Assembly (NCBI GenBank): GCA_965261945.1
Contig: CBDHEF010000002.1
Span: forward strand, 372,001-436,000
DNA length: 64,000 nt
Reading direction: 5' to 3'
DNA from: VXOI01 sp965261945
GTDB lineage: Bacteria; Chloroflexota; Dehalococcoidia; Lucifugimonadales; UBA3495
Shown here in pieces: positions 16,121-24,885 of the stretch. A program made the translations under genes and the position numbers. How positions within the stretch are numbered: the stretch's first letter is position 1; the number at the start of each line of letters is the position of its first letter. Under the pieces are notes generated by a model, which worked only from the letters and a program-made list of their open reading frames with translations, was not told the DNA's origin and did no database searches.

Positions 16121-19079
16121 GGCGTCCCCTTTCCAGCCAGCGCTCCGCTAGGGTGCCGACGTTGGCCGACAGGCACGGGACCAGGGTGCACGGGGGCATG
16201 GAATTGCGGAAAGCCTGCCCGTATCCGTGGGTGGAGATTCTGGAGTCCAGCACCACGATGGTTCCCTGGTCTTCCTTGTTGCGAATCAGGCGACCGATGC
16301 CCTGCCGGAAGCGCAGCACCGCGTTGGGAATGGAGTATTCGTTGAAGGGGTCGTCATACAGGCCGGAGCGGGACTGGACGATGGGGTCGGAAGGCACCTG
16401 AAAGGGCAGGCGCGTGATGACCAGCGCCTTGAGCAGGCCGGAGGGCAGGTCTATACCCTCCCAGAAGCTGGCGGTTCCCAGCAGTACGCTGCCCGGCTCA
16501 TCGGCGAAGGCCGACATGAGGTAGGGAGCCGAGCCGTCAACGCCCTGGGCCAGCACCGGGATGCCGTGGGGTTCCAGCAGCGGACGCAGCCGCTGCGCCA
16601 CGGCCCGCAACGACGAGTGGGAGGTGAAGAGGGCGAGGGTACGCCCTTGCAGCCGCTGCCCCAACTGGGCCAGCACGTCGGCCACAGCGCCCACGTATCC
16701 GCTGGCGTTGGGCTGGGGTATGTCGTCGGGTATCAGGGCCTGCACCGCCCTTTCGTAGTCGAAGGGCGAGCCAACCAAGAGTTCGCCGGTCCCATCCATG
16801 ACGCCGACGCGCCGCTTCAGGTACTCGAAATCGCCGCCGGAGCTTAGAGTGGCGCTGGTCAGCACCACGCAGTCCTTTTCCGAAAACAGCTTATCCGACA
16901 GATAGGGGCTGACGTCCAGCGGCGCGGAATGCAGGGAAATGCTGGCCTGATTGGGATTTACGGTAATCCAGTGAATTTCGTCCTCGCGGGCCTCGTCGAG
17001 TACGGCCCTGAGGCGGGAGGCCAGCGCTTCGATGCCGTCTTCCAGCGATGCGGCTTCCACTGCCAGGGCCTGCTGGTCCGGTTCGGCCGGGAGCCGCGTT
17101 GAATCCAGGAAGCCGCGAAGGTTCCTGACCGAAGTCTTGGCCTGATTGAGTCGCGCGTCCAGATTTTCCCAAGCCAGGTGCAGTTCAGACCAAGCCGAAT
17201 TGCTGCGCACGTCTGGAGTGAAGAGAAGCTGGTTTTGGTCTCCTTGCCTCCCTTTCGAGCCAGCGCCCTTGCGTTGGCCGGAATGCAGCATTTCCAGCGC
17301 GGTGAACAGAAGGTCCCACGACTCGCGCAGACGGGGCCCCTCGAGTTCCAGCGCGGTAATTGTGGCGTGGCCCTTGTCCGCCTCCGCCGTGTCCGGGGGC
17401 GATGCTGTGAGGTCCATCCGCACGGTGTGGGAGAGGCGAGCGGCGGGTTCCCAGGCCTGCTCCAGGTCGCCTTGCGTCAGCTCGAATCCGAACTGGCTGG
17501 TCGCCGCGTCCTCCAGGTGATGCGCTTCGTCAATGATTACGTTCTGGTACTCGGGAATCAGGCCGCCGCCAAAGGCAAGGTCGGTCATCAGCAATGCGTG
17601 GTTGACTACGATTATGTGGGCCTGCTCGGCCCGCTGGCGGGCGGCGCGGAGGAAGCACGGCGAACCGTCACGCATATCCAGGCAGAAGCCCTTCTCCCCC
17701 GCCGATACGTGATTCCAGGTCACGGCATCGCGGCCCAGCAGATTCACCTCACCGCGGTCTCCCGATGCCGTGTCCTGTAGCCATACCGACGTTTTGGCCA
17801 GCAGCTTGGCGTCTTCTATGGACAGTGTGTCGCTGCGGGACAACTGGCGCCAGCGACGCAGACAGAGGTAGTTGGCCCGCCCCTTGAGCAGGGCCACCTT
17901 CAGGGCGCCTGGTTCCAGCAGCCCCGCCTCTTCCAGCACGCCTTGCAGGGCCGGAATGTCTTTGCCGATGAGTTGCTCCTGGAGGTTGATGGTGTTGGTG
18001 GATATAACCACCCGCTGGCCCTTGGACACGGCGAAGAGGGCCGCCGGCAGCAGGTAGGCCAGGGACTTTCCCACACCCGTGCCGCCTTCGATAATCAGGT
18101 GCCGCTGGTTGTAGATGGCCGCAGTAACCGCATCGAGCATCTCCTCCTGCTCCCGGCGATGCTCAAAGCCGCTGAAGGCATTTGCAAAGATACCCTGCGG
18201 CCCCAACATCCCATGAATCCGGTCTTCTCCGGCGTCCTTAAGGGAGTTGTCGGGGCTGTCACCCGTTTTCACGGAGGGGGGTGGGGCCAGCCGCTGCGCC
18301 AGAAGCTCCAAGTTCAGCCCTGTCGGCCCCACCGACGACGGCGACGTCATCCCGGCCTGTTCGGCGCTGCGCTGCTGCTGGGCAGTTGCCAGCCCGGACA
18401 GGACGGGGTGGAGCGGCCAGTTGCTCCGCCGCGCCAGTTCCGACATATAGGCCAGCAGTCCGCTGTCCTGCTGTTCGGCCAGGCGGAGCAGCCTGATATA
18501 CAGCTCCTTGTGGGCTAGGGCGTCGTACACCGCGCGATGGCTGCGCTGGTCCCGCGCCGCCTGCTCGGGCCTGATGCTCAGTTCGTCTATCAGCCAGGCC
18601 AGGGAGTAGCGCCGCTGGAAGGGCATGAATACGGTGGCAAGGTCGAGGGTATCGAAGGCGGGGTTGGCCAGCGGCAGGCCGTGGGATTCCAGGAACCCCA
18701 GGTCAAAATTCACGCTGTGGGCGACAACAGGGCTGCTTCCGATGAACTCCCCCAGCTCGTCCCGTATCTGCGAAAAGGACGGGGCGCGGCGGATGTCCTG
18801 CGGTGTGATGCCGGTGTATCGCTGAACGAACTCGGGGATTTCGCGGCCTGGATTTATGAATGTCTGGAACGTGTCAAGGACTGCGTCGCCCCGGAACCGC
18901 ACCGCCCCGACTTCGAGTATAGCGTCGGATTCGGCTCTAAGGCCGGTGGTTTCCAAGTCAATGGAAACGCAAGTCTGCTCCAGTGGGGAAATCGGTTCAT
19001 CTCGCGTTTGTCTGGCGCTTTGCACCTTCTCTGTCTCCCGGCCCGCCCCGTCCATTACAATCCCGTTCCGCACCGCCAC
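16101..19079 (-). CDS. dinG: DnaQ-type exonuclease / DinG-type helicase fusion
   Basis: A 992-residue two-domain protein. Residues about 35-200 are a DEDD exonuclease (SIDLETTGL Exo I; VAHSVNFDLGFL Exo II; SHRAVYDAL Exo III). Residues about 300-990 are a superfamily 2 helicase: IIEGGTGVGKSLAYLLPA (Walker A), VIIDEAHHLED (box II), VVLTSATL, GTASFWEGIDLPSG and FRQGIGRLIRN (box VI). Three cysteines (NYLC, GFC, SPC) lie where the iron-sulfur cluster of XPD/DinG proteins would be; a fourth is not obvious. The domain order matches the exonuclease-containing DinG found in Firmicutes and Chloroflexota. The GTG start at 19079 uses an SD-like GAGAGAGGGG from a dispersed repeat; an ATG at 19055 is the alternative. 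Confidence 0.9.
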   Translation of the reverse strand: MAVRNGIVMDGAGRETEKVQSARQTRDEPISPLEQTCVSIDLETTGLRAESDAILEVGAVRFRGDAVLDTFQTFINPGREIPEFVQRYTGITPQDIRRAPSFSQIRDELGEFIGSSPVVAHSVNFDLGFLESHGLPLANPAFDTLDLATVFMPFQRRYSLAWLIDELSIRPEQAARDQRSHRAVYDALAHKELYIRLLRLAEQQDSGLLAYMSELARRSNWPLHPVLSGLATAQQQRSAEQAGMTSPSSVGPTGLNLELLAQRLAPPPSVKTGDSPDNSLKDAGEDRIHGMLGPQGIFANAFSGFEHRREQEEMLDAVTAAIYNQRHLIIEGGTGVGKSLAYLLPAALFAVSKGQRVVISTNTINLQEQLIGKDIPALQGVLEEAGLLEPGALKVALLKGRANYLCLRRWRQLSRSDTLSIEDAKLLAKTSVWLQDTASGDRGEVNLLGRDAVTWNHVSAGEKGFCLDMRDGSPCFLRAARQRAEQAHIIVVNHALLMTDLAFGGGLIPEYQNVIIDEAHHLEDAATSQFGFELTQGDLEQAWEPAARLSHTVRMDLTASPPDTAEADKGHATITALELEGPRLRESWDLLFTALEMLHSGQRKGAGSKGRQGDQNQLLFTPDVRSNSAWSELHLAWENLDARLNQAKTSVRNLRGFLDSTRLPAEPDQQALAVEAASLEDGIEALASRLRAVLDEAREDEIHWITVNPNQASISLHSAPLDVSPYLSDKLFSEKDCVVLTSATLSSGGDFEYLKRRVGVMDGTGELLVGSPFDYERAVQALIPDDIPQPNASGYVGAVADVLAQLGQRLQGRTLALFTSHSSLRAVAQRLRPLLEPHGIPVLAQGVDGSAPYLMSAFADEPGSVLLGTASFWEGIDLPSGLLKALVITRLPFQVPSDPIVQSRSGLYDDPFNEYSIPNAVLRFRQGIGRLIRNKEDQGTIVVLDSRISTHGYGQAFRNSMPPCTLVPCLSANVGTLAERWLERGRRGTRLR

Positions 19080-19080
19080 A

Positions 19081-19116
19081 TCCCCTCTCTCCGGGAGAGG
19101 GCTGGGGTGAGGACGC
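19081..19116 (-). repeat. Dispersed palindromic repeat upstream of dinG
   Basis: CCCCTCTCTCCGGGAGAGGG followed by CTGGGGTGAGGA. It lies directly against the GTG start of dinG, and on the minus strand its GGAGAGAGGGG arm sits where the ribosome-binding site would be. Confidence 0.75.
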
Positions 19117-19183
19117 TCAAAAGGAGTTTAGCACGGACGCAACTGAGGTTCGAGGGCGTCGTGTCAGCAACAAGGACAGGAAT

Positions 19184-19882
19184 TCAGGCGGAAAAGCGCC
19201 TGATTGCGCCGTTGCGCAGACCAACCACGGGATGATACTGCCCGGAGTGCAGCGCCTTGAGGAACTCGGCCTCGGTGGTTATCTCGTCATGGAACTCGGT
19301 CACGAACTTACCGAGACCGTGGAGCGAGTGGGCGTCGCTCCCTCCGGTCACCGGCAGGTGCAGCAGGCCGGCCACCTTCAGGGCGAATTCGTTCTCGCGG
19401 TCTACGGTGCCACCGTTGGCAACCTCCACGGCGTCGGCCAGCTTGAACACCGGGTGGTCCAGGGCGTCCTCGGGCGCTTGGGGCAGATCGTCGGGGACTG
19501 ACTGGTAAATGAGGGCGCGGGAGCGGTTGCCGTTGCCGCTCAACACCCCCCGGAAAGGATGGGCGGTGATGACGAAGCCCCCGGCGGCGGTGGCCGCCTT
19601 GCGCAGTTCTGTAGCCTTGTTGAAACCTGCCTGGTACTTGTCCAACCCAAAGGCCAGCATATGGCCCATATCGGTCTCTACCTCCATGGCGCGTATCAGG
19701 ACTACGCTGTGGAGGGCGGCGAACTTCTGAAACTCGTGGCGGTCCCACGGCCCGGCGTGCTCGGTGATGCAAAGGCCGCGCAGACCCAGCCTGTCGGCTT
19801 CCAGCACCATGTCTTCCGGGGTAAGGCTGCTGTCGCTGCTGCCTTTGGTGGTGTGTATGTGCAGGTCGAAAAGTCGGGCCAT
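19184..19882 (-). CDS. PHP-domain metal-dependent phosphoesterase-like protein
   Basis: A 232-residue PHP-superfamily protein. MARLFDLHIHTTKGSSDSS supplies the first HxH metal ligands, LCITEHAGPWDRHEF the second, VITAHPF the third, and VTGGSDAHSLHGLG the last DxH. All motifs are in canonical order, so a metal-dependent phosphoesterase or related hydrolase is likely; the substrate is unknown (the family includes histidinol phosphatase and nucleotide phosphoesterases). GGAGGT lies eleven bases before the ATG. It stands alone between dinG and the thioesterase on the same strand. Confidence 0.85.
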   Translation of the reverse strand: MARLFDLHIHTTKGSSDSSLTPEDMVLEADRLGLRGLCITEHAGPWDRHEFQKFAALHSVVLIRAMEVETDMGHMLAFGLDKYQAGFNKATELRKAATAAGGFVITAHPFRGVLSGNGNRSRALIYQSVPDDLPQAPEDALDHPVFKLADAVEVANGGTVDRENEFALKVAGLLHLPVTGGSDAHSLHGLGKFVTEFHDEITTEAEFLKALHSGQYHPVVGLRNGAIRRFSA

Positions 19883-19981
19883 AGGGCGATGCCACCTCCG
19901 CTTTTCCTCAACTGGCCGAAAGGGGAGACTACACCAAGTCTATTCGCTGCGACGATTTCCGTCAATAATGAGCCTGCCTCC

Positions 19982-20497
19982 TCACGGAGAAGGCTTGGGG
20001 GCAGTGACTATGGTCATTGCCCGGTCCAGTTCCGGGAATCGGGAAAGGGGCAGGACTTCGCCAGTATCCTCGTAGTGACCGATAAGTTCGCGAAAGTCAT
20101 CCGGCGCCCGGCGGGTGGCTCCTGTGGCCGCGTCGTAGCCGACGTATACCGCATCGATGGTGGTGAGCTGTAGCTCGGGGTTTGGTCGCCACAGCTCCAT
20201 CTGCATATCCATGCTGGTGTTGCCAAAGCGGGACACCCGAACGTAGGCCTGGATGATTTCGTCCACGAAGGCCGGGGACTTGAATTCTATGGTGGTCTTG
20301 ACCACGGCCAGGTCGAAGTAGCCGGACCTGGGAAGGTGGTAGATGCCGATGCCGAGGTTGCGGTAGTACTCGGCTTGGGCAACTTCGAGATAGCCCAGAT
20401 AGGCGCCGTTGAACACGATGCCCTGGGCGTCGCATTCCATCCAGCGGACACGAAACTCGGTGTGGAACCTGAAGTCAGACTTGGGCATCAGGCTCAT
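19982..20497 (-). CDS. Acyl-CoA thioesterase, hotdog fold (4-hydroxybenzoyl-CoA type)
   Basis: A 171-residue hotdog-fold protein. HTEFRVRWMECDAQGIVFNGAYLGYLEVAQAEYYRNLG is the classic '(R)w.D.D..G.V.n..yl.y.e.ar' block with the catalytic Asp (ECDAQG). TTIEFKSPAFVDEIIQAYVRVSRFGNTSM matches the following strands. Predicted hydrolysis of an acyl-CoA thioester in the cytoplasm; the acyl group is not predictable. ATG at 20497 overlaps the trmD end by 23 bases; the ATG at 20488 is an equally acceptable start. Confidence 0.85.
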   Translation of the reverse strand: MSLMPKSDFRFHTEFRVRWMECDAQGIVFNGAYLGYLEVAQAEYYRNLGIGIYHLPRSGYFDLAVVKTTIEFKSPAFVDEIIQAYVRVSRFGNTSMDMQMELWRPNPELQLTTIDAVYVGYDAATGATRRAPDDFRELIGHYEDTGEVLPLSRFPELDRAMTIVTAPKPSP

Positions 20498-21260
20498 ATC
20501 CCAGGGCGGCCAGATAGCGCAGGTCGTCGGATGTCAGCGGGGCAGTGGCGAGAAGGTCTGGACGATGGGCCAGGGTGCGCTCCAGGGACTTGCGCCGCCG
20601 CCAGCGGTCTATCTCCGCATGGTGGCCTGAGAGCAGCACATCGGGCGCCGGCATTCCGCGATACTCGGCGGGCCGGGTGTAGAGGGGATGCTGCAACAGC
20701 CCGGTGGTGATGGAGTCTCCGGCATGGGACGGGCCGGCCACGCCGGGAAGCAGGCGGGTTACGGCGTCGATGATTATCATGGCAGGCAACTCGCCGCCGG
20801 TGAGAACGTAGTCCCCGATGCTCACCTGGCGGGTCGCCAACCCTTCGGCGATGCGCTCGTCCATCCCGGCGTAGTGGCCGCAGATGAGGGCGATGGCGGG
20901 GGCGGTTGCCAGTTCTTCGACCAGCTTTTGAGTGAGCAGCTCCCCTTGCGGAGTGAGCAGTATAACCGGGATTTGAGCGCGTTCCTGCGCTGTATAGCCG
21001 GACAGGGCGGCTTCCGTGGCTTCGAAGACCGGCTCCGGCTTCATCACCATGCCGTGCCCGCCGCCGAACTGGTAGTCGTCGGCGGTGCCGTGGGCGTCGC
21101 GGGTGTAGTCGCGGATGTCGGTGACGTTGATGGCGACCTGCCCGCGATGCACCGCACGGCCCACTATGCTGAACGACACGTGCGCCGCCGGCGCCGCTCC
21201 GCTCCGCCTGGGGTGCTGCTCGAAGGCCTCGGGAAAGAGCGTAAGGACGTGGAATCTCAT
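20475..21260 (-). CDS. trmD: tRNA (guanine37-N1)-methyltransferase
   Basis: A 261-residue SPOUT-class methyltransferase that makes m1G37 in tRNAs reading CNN codons. FHVLTLFPEAF, then GQVAINVTDIRDYTRDAHGTADDYQFGGGHGMVMKPEPVFEA, LICGHYAGMDERI and the knot motif SIGDYVLTGGELPAMIIIDAVTRLLPGV are all TrmD signatures. There is a small extra basic stretch (EQHPRRSGAAPAAH) between the first strand and the SIVGRA helix. The gene is usually with rpsP/rimM/rplS; here those are absent and it precedes a thioesterase. A dispersed repeat (21266-21300) lies against its start and supplies GGGAGAGGGA. Confidence 0.94.
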   Translation of the reverse strand: MRFHVLTLFPEAFEQHPRRSGAAPAAHVSFSIVGRAVHRGQVAINVTDIRDYTRDAHGTADDYQFGGGHGMVMKPEPVFEATEAALSGYTAQERAQIPVILLTPQGELLTQKLVEELATAPAIALICGHYAGMDERIAEGLATRQVSIGDYVLTGGELPAMIIIDAVTRLLPGVAGPSHAGDSITTGLLQHPLYTRPAEYRGMPAPDVLLSGHHAEIDRWRRRKSLERTLAHRPDLLATAPLTSDDLRYLAALGYEPDAQV

Positions 21261-21264
21261 GGCG

Positions 21265-21302
21265 ATTCCCTCTCCCTTCGGGGAGAGTCAGGGTGGAGGC
21301 GT
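21265..21302 (-). repeat. Dispersed palindromic repeat upstream of trmD
   Basis: TTCCCTCTCCCTTCGGGGAG followed by AGTCAGGGTGGAGG. On the minus strand the arm GGGAGAGGGA sits about nine bases from the trmD ATG and is the only SD-like sequence there. Confidence 0.75.
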
Positions 21303-21315
21303 TCCCCTGTTCCCA

Positions 21316-22560
21316 CTAGGCGGCCACCGGCACGGGCAGCTTGTCGATGCAGGCGACGCCGCCCCGCATAACCAGCTTGATGGCTTCCTTGTCCCGCAAC
21401 ACGCCTATGTTCTTCAGCGGGTTGCCCGCCACTGCCAGCAGGTCGGCCTGCTTGCCCATCTCGACGGTTCCGATTTCCTTGTCCAGCCCGATGCACTCGG
21501 CGGCCCAGCCGGTGGCGGTCTGGATGGCCTGCATCGGCGTCAGGCCGCGCTCCACCATCAGCTCGATTTCGCGGGCATTGTCGCCATGAACGAAGCCTCC
21601 GGCGTCGGTGCCGGCGGTGATCTTGGCCCCGGCTTCCACGGCTCGGTGCAGGCTCTCCTGGTGGGTGTGGAACAGCGTCTCGGCGCGGGCCCTGACGTGG
21701 GGTGCGCTGATGGTTGAGTGGAACTCGTAGACCTCGAAGGTCGGCGTGAAGAAGGTATTGTTGTCGGCCATCATCTTCAGCAGGTCGGGGTCGTCGGCCA
21801 GGTAGCAGCCATGCTCTACGGAGCCGACGCCGGCCTCGATGCACATCCGCAGGCCGGGGCCGCCCAGGGCGTGGCACATTGTCAGCTTGCCTTGGGCCGC
21901 GGCCTCGTCCACCAGCGCCTTTACTTCGTCGGGGCCGAAGGCGATGTCCCTCGGGCCGTGGCCCTGGCGGGAACTGGCCCCGCCGGTGGTGGCGAATTTG
22001 ATGACGTCGGCGCCCACCCGCACCATCTCGCGCACCATTGAGCGGACGGCCTCCGGGCCGTTGGCGACGCCGACGGGGCGCATGGGGTCGGTGGCGTAGG
22101 CGGTGCGGTGGCCGGATGGGGCGCCCCGGTCGCCGATGCCGCCTGTGGGCGAGATGATGGACACGGCGGTAAGCAGGCGCGGCCCTTGAATCAACCCCTC
22201 GGCGATGGCCTGCTTGAACCCGGCGTCCAGCCCGCCCGCATCTCGGATGGTGGTGTAGCCTGCCAACAACGAGTCCTCGATGGCCTTGGCAGTCTTGAGG
22301 TGGGCCAGCGATGCCGGCTCCTCGAGTTCCCAGCGCGAGAGGAGGCTGTAATTCTTGTCGGCCAGGTGGTCGTGGGTGTCGATGAGACCGGGCAGGAGGG
22401 TCATGCCGGACAGGTCTATTGTTTCTGCGCCGGGCGGTATGGCCACCGCGCCGCGAGCGCCTGCGGCCTGGATGCGGTCGGCCTCCACCAGCACGACGGA
22501 ATCCCCCAGAGCCGGGGCCCCCGTGCCGTCAATCAGAGTCGCGCCAACCAACGCTTTCAT
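21316..22560 (-). CDS. Amidohydrolase-family protein (imidazolonepropionase/prolidase-like)
   Basis: About 414 residues, metal-dependent hydrolase of the amidohydrolase superfamily. LPGLIDTHDHLADKNY carries the HxH; DVIKFATTGGASS the (carboxylated) lysine region; MCHALGGPGLRMCIEAGVGSVEHGCYL the two later histidines; and ITAGTDAGGF the final Asp. The N-terminal and C-terminal beta-sandwich (MKALVGATLIDGTG; GTVEMGKQADLLAV) closes the fold. Family members hydrolyse dipeptides, organophosphates or imidazolones, so the substrate is open. I chose the ATG at 22560 because GGGAGG lies seven bases upstream. Confidence 0.88.
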   Translation of the reverse strand: MKALVGATLIDGTGAPALGDSVVLVEADRIQAAGARGAVAIPPGAETIDLSGMTLLPGLIDTHDHLADKNYSLLSRWELEEPASLAHLKTAKAIEDSLLAGYTTIRDAGGLDAGFKQAIAEGLIQGPRLLTAVSIISPTGGIGDRGAPSGHRTAYATDPMRPVGVANGPEAVRSMVREMVRVGADVIKFATTGGASSRQGHGPRDIAFGPDEVKALVDEAAAQGKLTMCHALGGPGLRMCIEAGVGSVEHGCYLADDPDLLKMMADNNTFFTPTFEVYEFHSTISAPHVRARAETLFHTHQESLHRAVEAGAKITAGTDAGGFVHGDNAREIELMVERGLTPMQAIQTATGWAAECIGLDKEIGTVEMGKQADLLAVAGNPLKNIGVLRDKEAIKLVMRGGVACIDKLPVPVAA

Positions 22561-22728
22561 GGCAGTGCCTCCCACCCTAAATTTGCGCTCAATGAGAGTC
22601 CGAGGAATTGGCCCAATGCTTTCCAATGCTTTCCGGGTTAGTTTCCCGCCCGCCCGCGGTTCCTGTCAAGGCGGTTTCGTGAGTCTCCCTGCCGGTCGCG
22701 CCCAGCGCCACTCCGTTGCTGGCGCTCG

Positions 22729-22757
22729 TTGGCGGCCGCTGGTTTCCCGGCTATAAT
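22729..22757 (+). promoter_or_regulatory. Promoter upstream of the beta-propeller lipoprotein
   Basis: TTGGCG (22729-22734), 17-base spacer, TATAAT (22752-22757). The -10 context GCTATAATTTCCC is almost the same as at 11775, upstream of the CCA enzyme gene. Confidence 0.6.
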
Positions 22758-22827
22758 TTCCCGGAGCCGCCCGGAGCCGGTTGACGAACCAGGCGGAAAG
22801 GCCCAGGCGGAAAGGCGGGGGTGGGGA

Positions 22828-23886
22828 ATGTTAGCAGTTTGCCGGAAGACCAGACGTCTCTATCTCTATCTGCTGTGTCTGGTGTTGACGGTGGTTGTCG
22901 CCCTCAATGCCTGCGGTAGTCTGGGATCCTCGCAACGCCCGGTAGTGTACGTTTCCGAGGTGGACGGAAACGCTGATATATACACCGTCGACGCGGACTC
23001 CGGCGAAACAAATGCGGTGAAACGCGGCCCGAATTCCGACTTCGGCCCGGTTTGGTCGCCCGACGGAGAGCGCATCGCTTTCGTGACCGACGGCTCCGGC
23101 AACCGCGACGTGAGGGTTATACTGATTGAAGGACAAGGCGGGACGCTTTCGGTTTCGCCCGAGGGCGATGGCGCAGGGAGCAACGAAGGGGCGCCCCTAT
23201 GGAATCCCGAGGGCGACCGGGTGGCCTATGTCTCAGACTTCAACGGTGAGGCCGATATCTACGTCTCCGGGTTGGAGGGTGGCGGCGCGACCCGTATAAC
23301 TTCCGGCGAAGGCTGGGAGCGCCTGGGCGACTGGTCTCCTGACGGGCAATGGCTGGTTTTCTCCCGGCACGGGGGAGACGACAAGCAGGGACTCTGGCTG
23401 CGCAATCCCGGCGGGGTCAACCTGCTGCAACTGACCGACGGCGCCGACAGCGATCCGGCATGGTCGTCCGACGGCGATGTCATCGCCTTCGTCCGGGACG
23501 ACTTCGGCAACAGGGACATCTACCTCGTCCGGCCGGAGGATGACGAAGACTGGCGCGGCAAGGTGGTGGAGGAACGCTGGTTGAACTCCCCAGAGGAGGA
23601 CCACTCTCCGGCCTGGGCGCCAAACGGCGACACCCTGGTCTTCGTCACCACCCGCGACGGCAATGCGGAGATTTACGTCGCCAATGACGGGGAGGACACT
23701 TCCCCGCAGAGGCTCACCATCAATGAGGCGGAGGACACCGACCCGGTATGGTCCCCCGACGGCAATCGCATCGCCTTCGTTTCCGACCTTTTCGGCGAAA
23801 GCGAGATACTGGTTATGGGGGCCGACGGAACCAAGCAACAGCGCCTGACCCACAACGAAACCAAGGACCATTCACCCGACTGGTAG
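22828..23886 (+). CDS. TolB-like beta-propeller lipoprotein
   Basis: About 352 residues. The N-terminus has a basic start (CRKTRRLYLY), a hydrophobic core and the lipobox-like ALNAC, so export and lipid modification are likely. The rest is a series of PD40/WD40-like TolB repeats: 'vWSPDGerIAFVtD..Gn.dIYv' recurs about six to seven times (for example VWSPDGERIAFVTD, NWSPDG-like copies, AWAPNGDTLVFVTT, VWSPDGNRIAFVSD), giving a six- or seven-bladed propeller. It may bind proteins or glycans at the cell surface; no enzyme motif is seen. The ATG at 22828 follows GGTGGGGA and a promoter lies 70 bases upstream. No tol/pal genes are nearby. Confidence 0.8.
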   Translation: MLAVCRKTRRLYLYLLCLVLTVVVALNACGSLGSSQRPVVYVSEVDGNADIYTVDADSGETNAVKRGPNSDFGPVWSPDGERIAFVTDGSGNRDVRVILIEGQGGTLSVSPEGDGAGSNEGAPLWNPEGDRVAYVSDFNGEADIYVSGLEGGGATRITSGEGWERLGDWSPDGQWLVFSRHGGDDKQGLWLRNPGGVNLLQLTDGADSDPAWSSDGDVIAFVRDDFGNRDIYLVRPEDDEDWRGKVVEERWLNSPEEDHSPAWAPNGDTLVFVTTRDGNAEIYVANDGEDTSPQRLTINEAEDTDPVWSPDGNRIAFVSDLFGESEILVMGADGTKQQRLTHNETKDHSPDW

Positions 23887-24083
23887 CTGTCCGGCGAGGT
23901 CTTTTTTGGTTCCCGCTTCCCCCGGGGTTAAGGCTAGGGTAGGGGCGCCCTCGGTGTCCTCTGCTTCCTCGCTTCCGGTTCGACAAGCCCGCTGTCAGGG
24001 GGGTATACTTCCCAGAAAAAATACGCCTCCCCGAACAACCACGCCGGGGTTGTCGTGGATGGGCGGAGGCGCCGGATTTCGTA
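23887..24083. other. Intergenic stretch with two repeat types
   Basis: 197 bases. Positions about 23908-23950 hold a diverged copy of the dispersed palindromic repeat (TTCCCGCTTCCCCCGGGGTT, then AGGGTAGGGGCG). Around 23977 is a short string GGTTCGACAAGCCCGCTG related to the 13163 repeat. No gene or clear promoter seen. Confidence 0.5.
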
Positions 24084-24671
24084 ATGGACTACGGCAAAAT
24101 CGCGCCCATGATGGGCATCCTATGGTCTCCCATCGCTGCGGTTTCCAGCCAGTGGCAGGGGCAGGAAAACGCGCAGATTTGCGTCTCAATCGGCGGGGCC
24201 AGCATCGTTGCGGAGCACCCCAGAGTCATTACGCAAATCTACAAAACCAACCACAGCCACGAGATGATTTTGCGGAGCGGCGCCTTCGCCCTGAACTTCC
24301 CCAGGGCCGGGCAACTGGAGTGGATTCGAGACTTTGGGCTGCGCTCAGGCCGGGACTGCCAGAAGCTCAAGGGTATGGATTACTCGACTGGAGAGACGGG
24401 CAGCCCGCTGCTGGCCGACTGCTGGGGCTGGCTGGACTGCCAGGTGGTCAACGCCATGGACGGCGGCGATATGACCTGCTTCCTGGCCGAGGTGGTGGAC
24501 GGGCGGACCGTCTCCCAGGCAAGTCAAGGGGCAGGCCAGCCCATGTGGTGGCGCGACGCGCGGCAGCGCATCCCCGAGGACTGGATGCGGACTTGGAATG
24601 AGAAGCAGGCCGGCGAAATAGCCGCTTCCCGCGCCACTATGTTGAATTACCAGTATTCGCCCCCTTCCTAG
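24084..24671 (+). CDS. Flavin reductase-like (FMN-binding split barrel) protein
   Basis: A 195-residue protein of the flavin-reductase-like split-barrel family, which binds FMN and reduces flavins or modifies flavin-linked substrates. The N-terminal part SPIAAVSSQWQGQENAQICVSIGGASIVAEHPRVITQIYKTNHSHEMILRSGAFALNF fits the family pattern (variable A/S-S ... N..P.v......s.T...i..s..favn.). It ends in a polar tail. The physiological substrate is unknown. The stop codon TAG at 24669 consists of the first bases of a terminal inverted repeat, so a MITE-like element abuts or has slightly trimmed the C-terminus. Confidence 0.75.
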   Translation: MDYGKIAPMMGILWSPIAAVSSQWQGQENAQICVSIGGASIVAEHPRVITQIYKTNHSHEMILRSGAFALNFPRAGQLEWIRDFGLRSGRDCQKLKGMDYSTGETGSPLLADCWGWLDCQVVNAMDGGDMTCFLAEVVDGRTVSQASQGAGQPMWWRDARQRIPEDWMRTWNEKQAGEIAASRATMLNYQYSPPS

Positions 24672-24818
24672 TATTACAACGACGCTTCCTCAATTTGGTC
24701 AGTTTTTGGCCGGCGACCGCTTCGCGGAAAGCAAGTCAACAAAGCTGTCAAGCGCGTGGACGGACGACGTGAAGAGGCGCTCAAGGTCCCTTTTTTGTGA
24801 TCCGTCGTTGTAATACTA
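24669..24818. mobile_element. MITE-like element with perfect terminal inverted repeats
   Basis: 150 bases bounded by TAGTATTACAACGACG (24669-24684) and its exact reverse complement CGTCGTTGTAATACTA (24803-24818). Without the outer TA the arms are 14 bases, and TA at each end fits the target duplication of IS630/Tc1-type elements. The interior of about 118 bases has no transposase; a minus-strand frame of about 30 codons ending in a stop near 24708 could be a transposase relic. It is non-autonomous by size. Other copies are not present in the window. Confidence 0.65.
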
Positions 24819-24885
24819 AACCAAAGCCGATGTGGGATGTACATTTTGCGGACAGCCATTCGCAGTCAGGGTTCGCGCCTCGACC

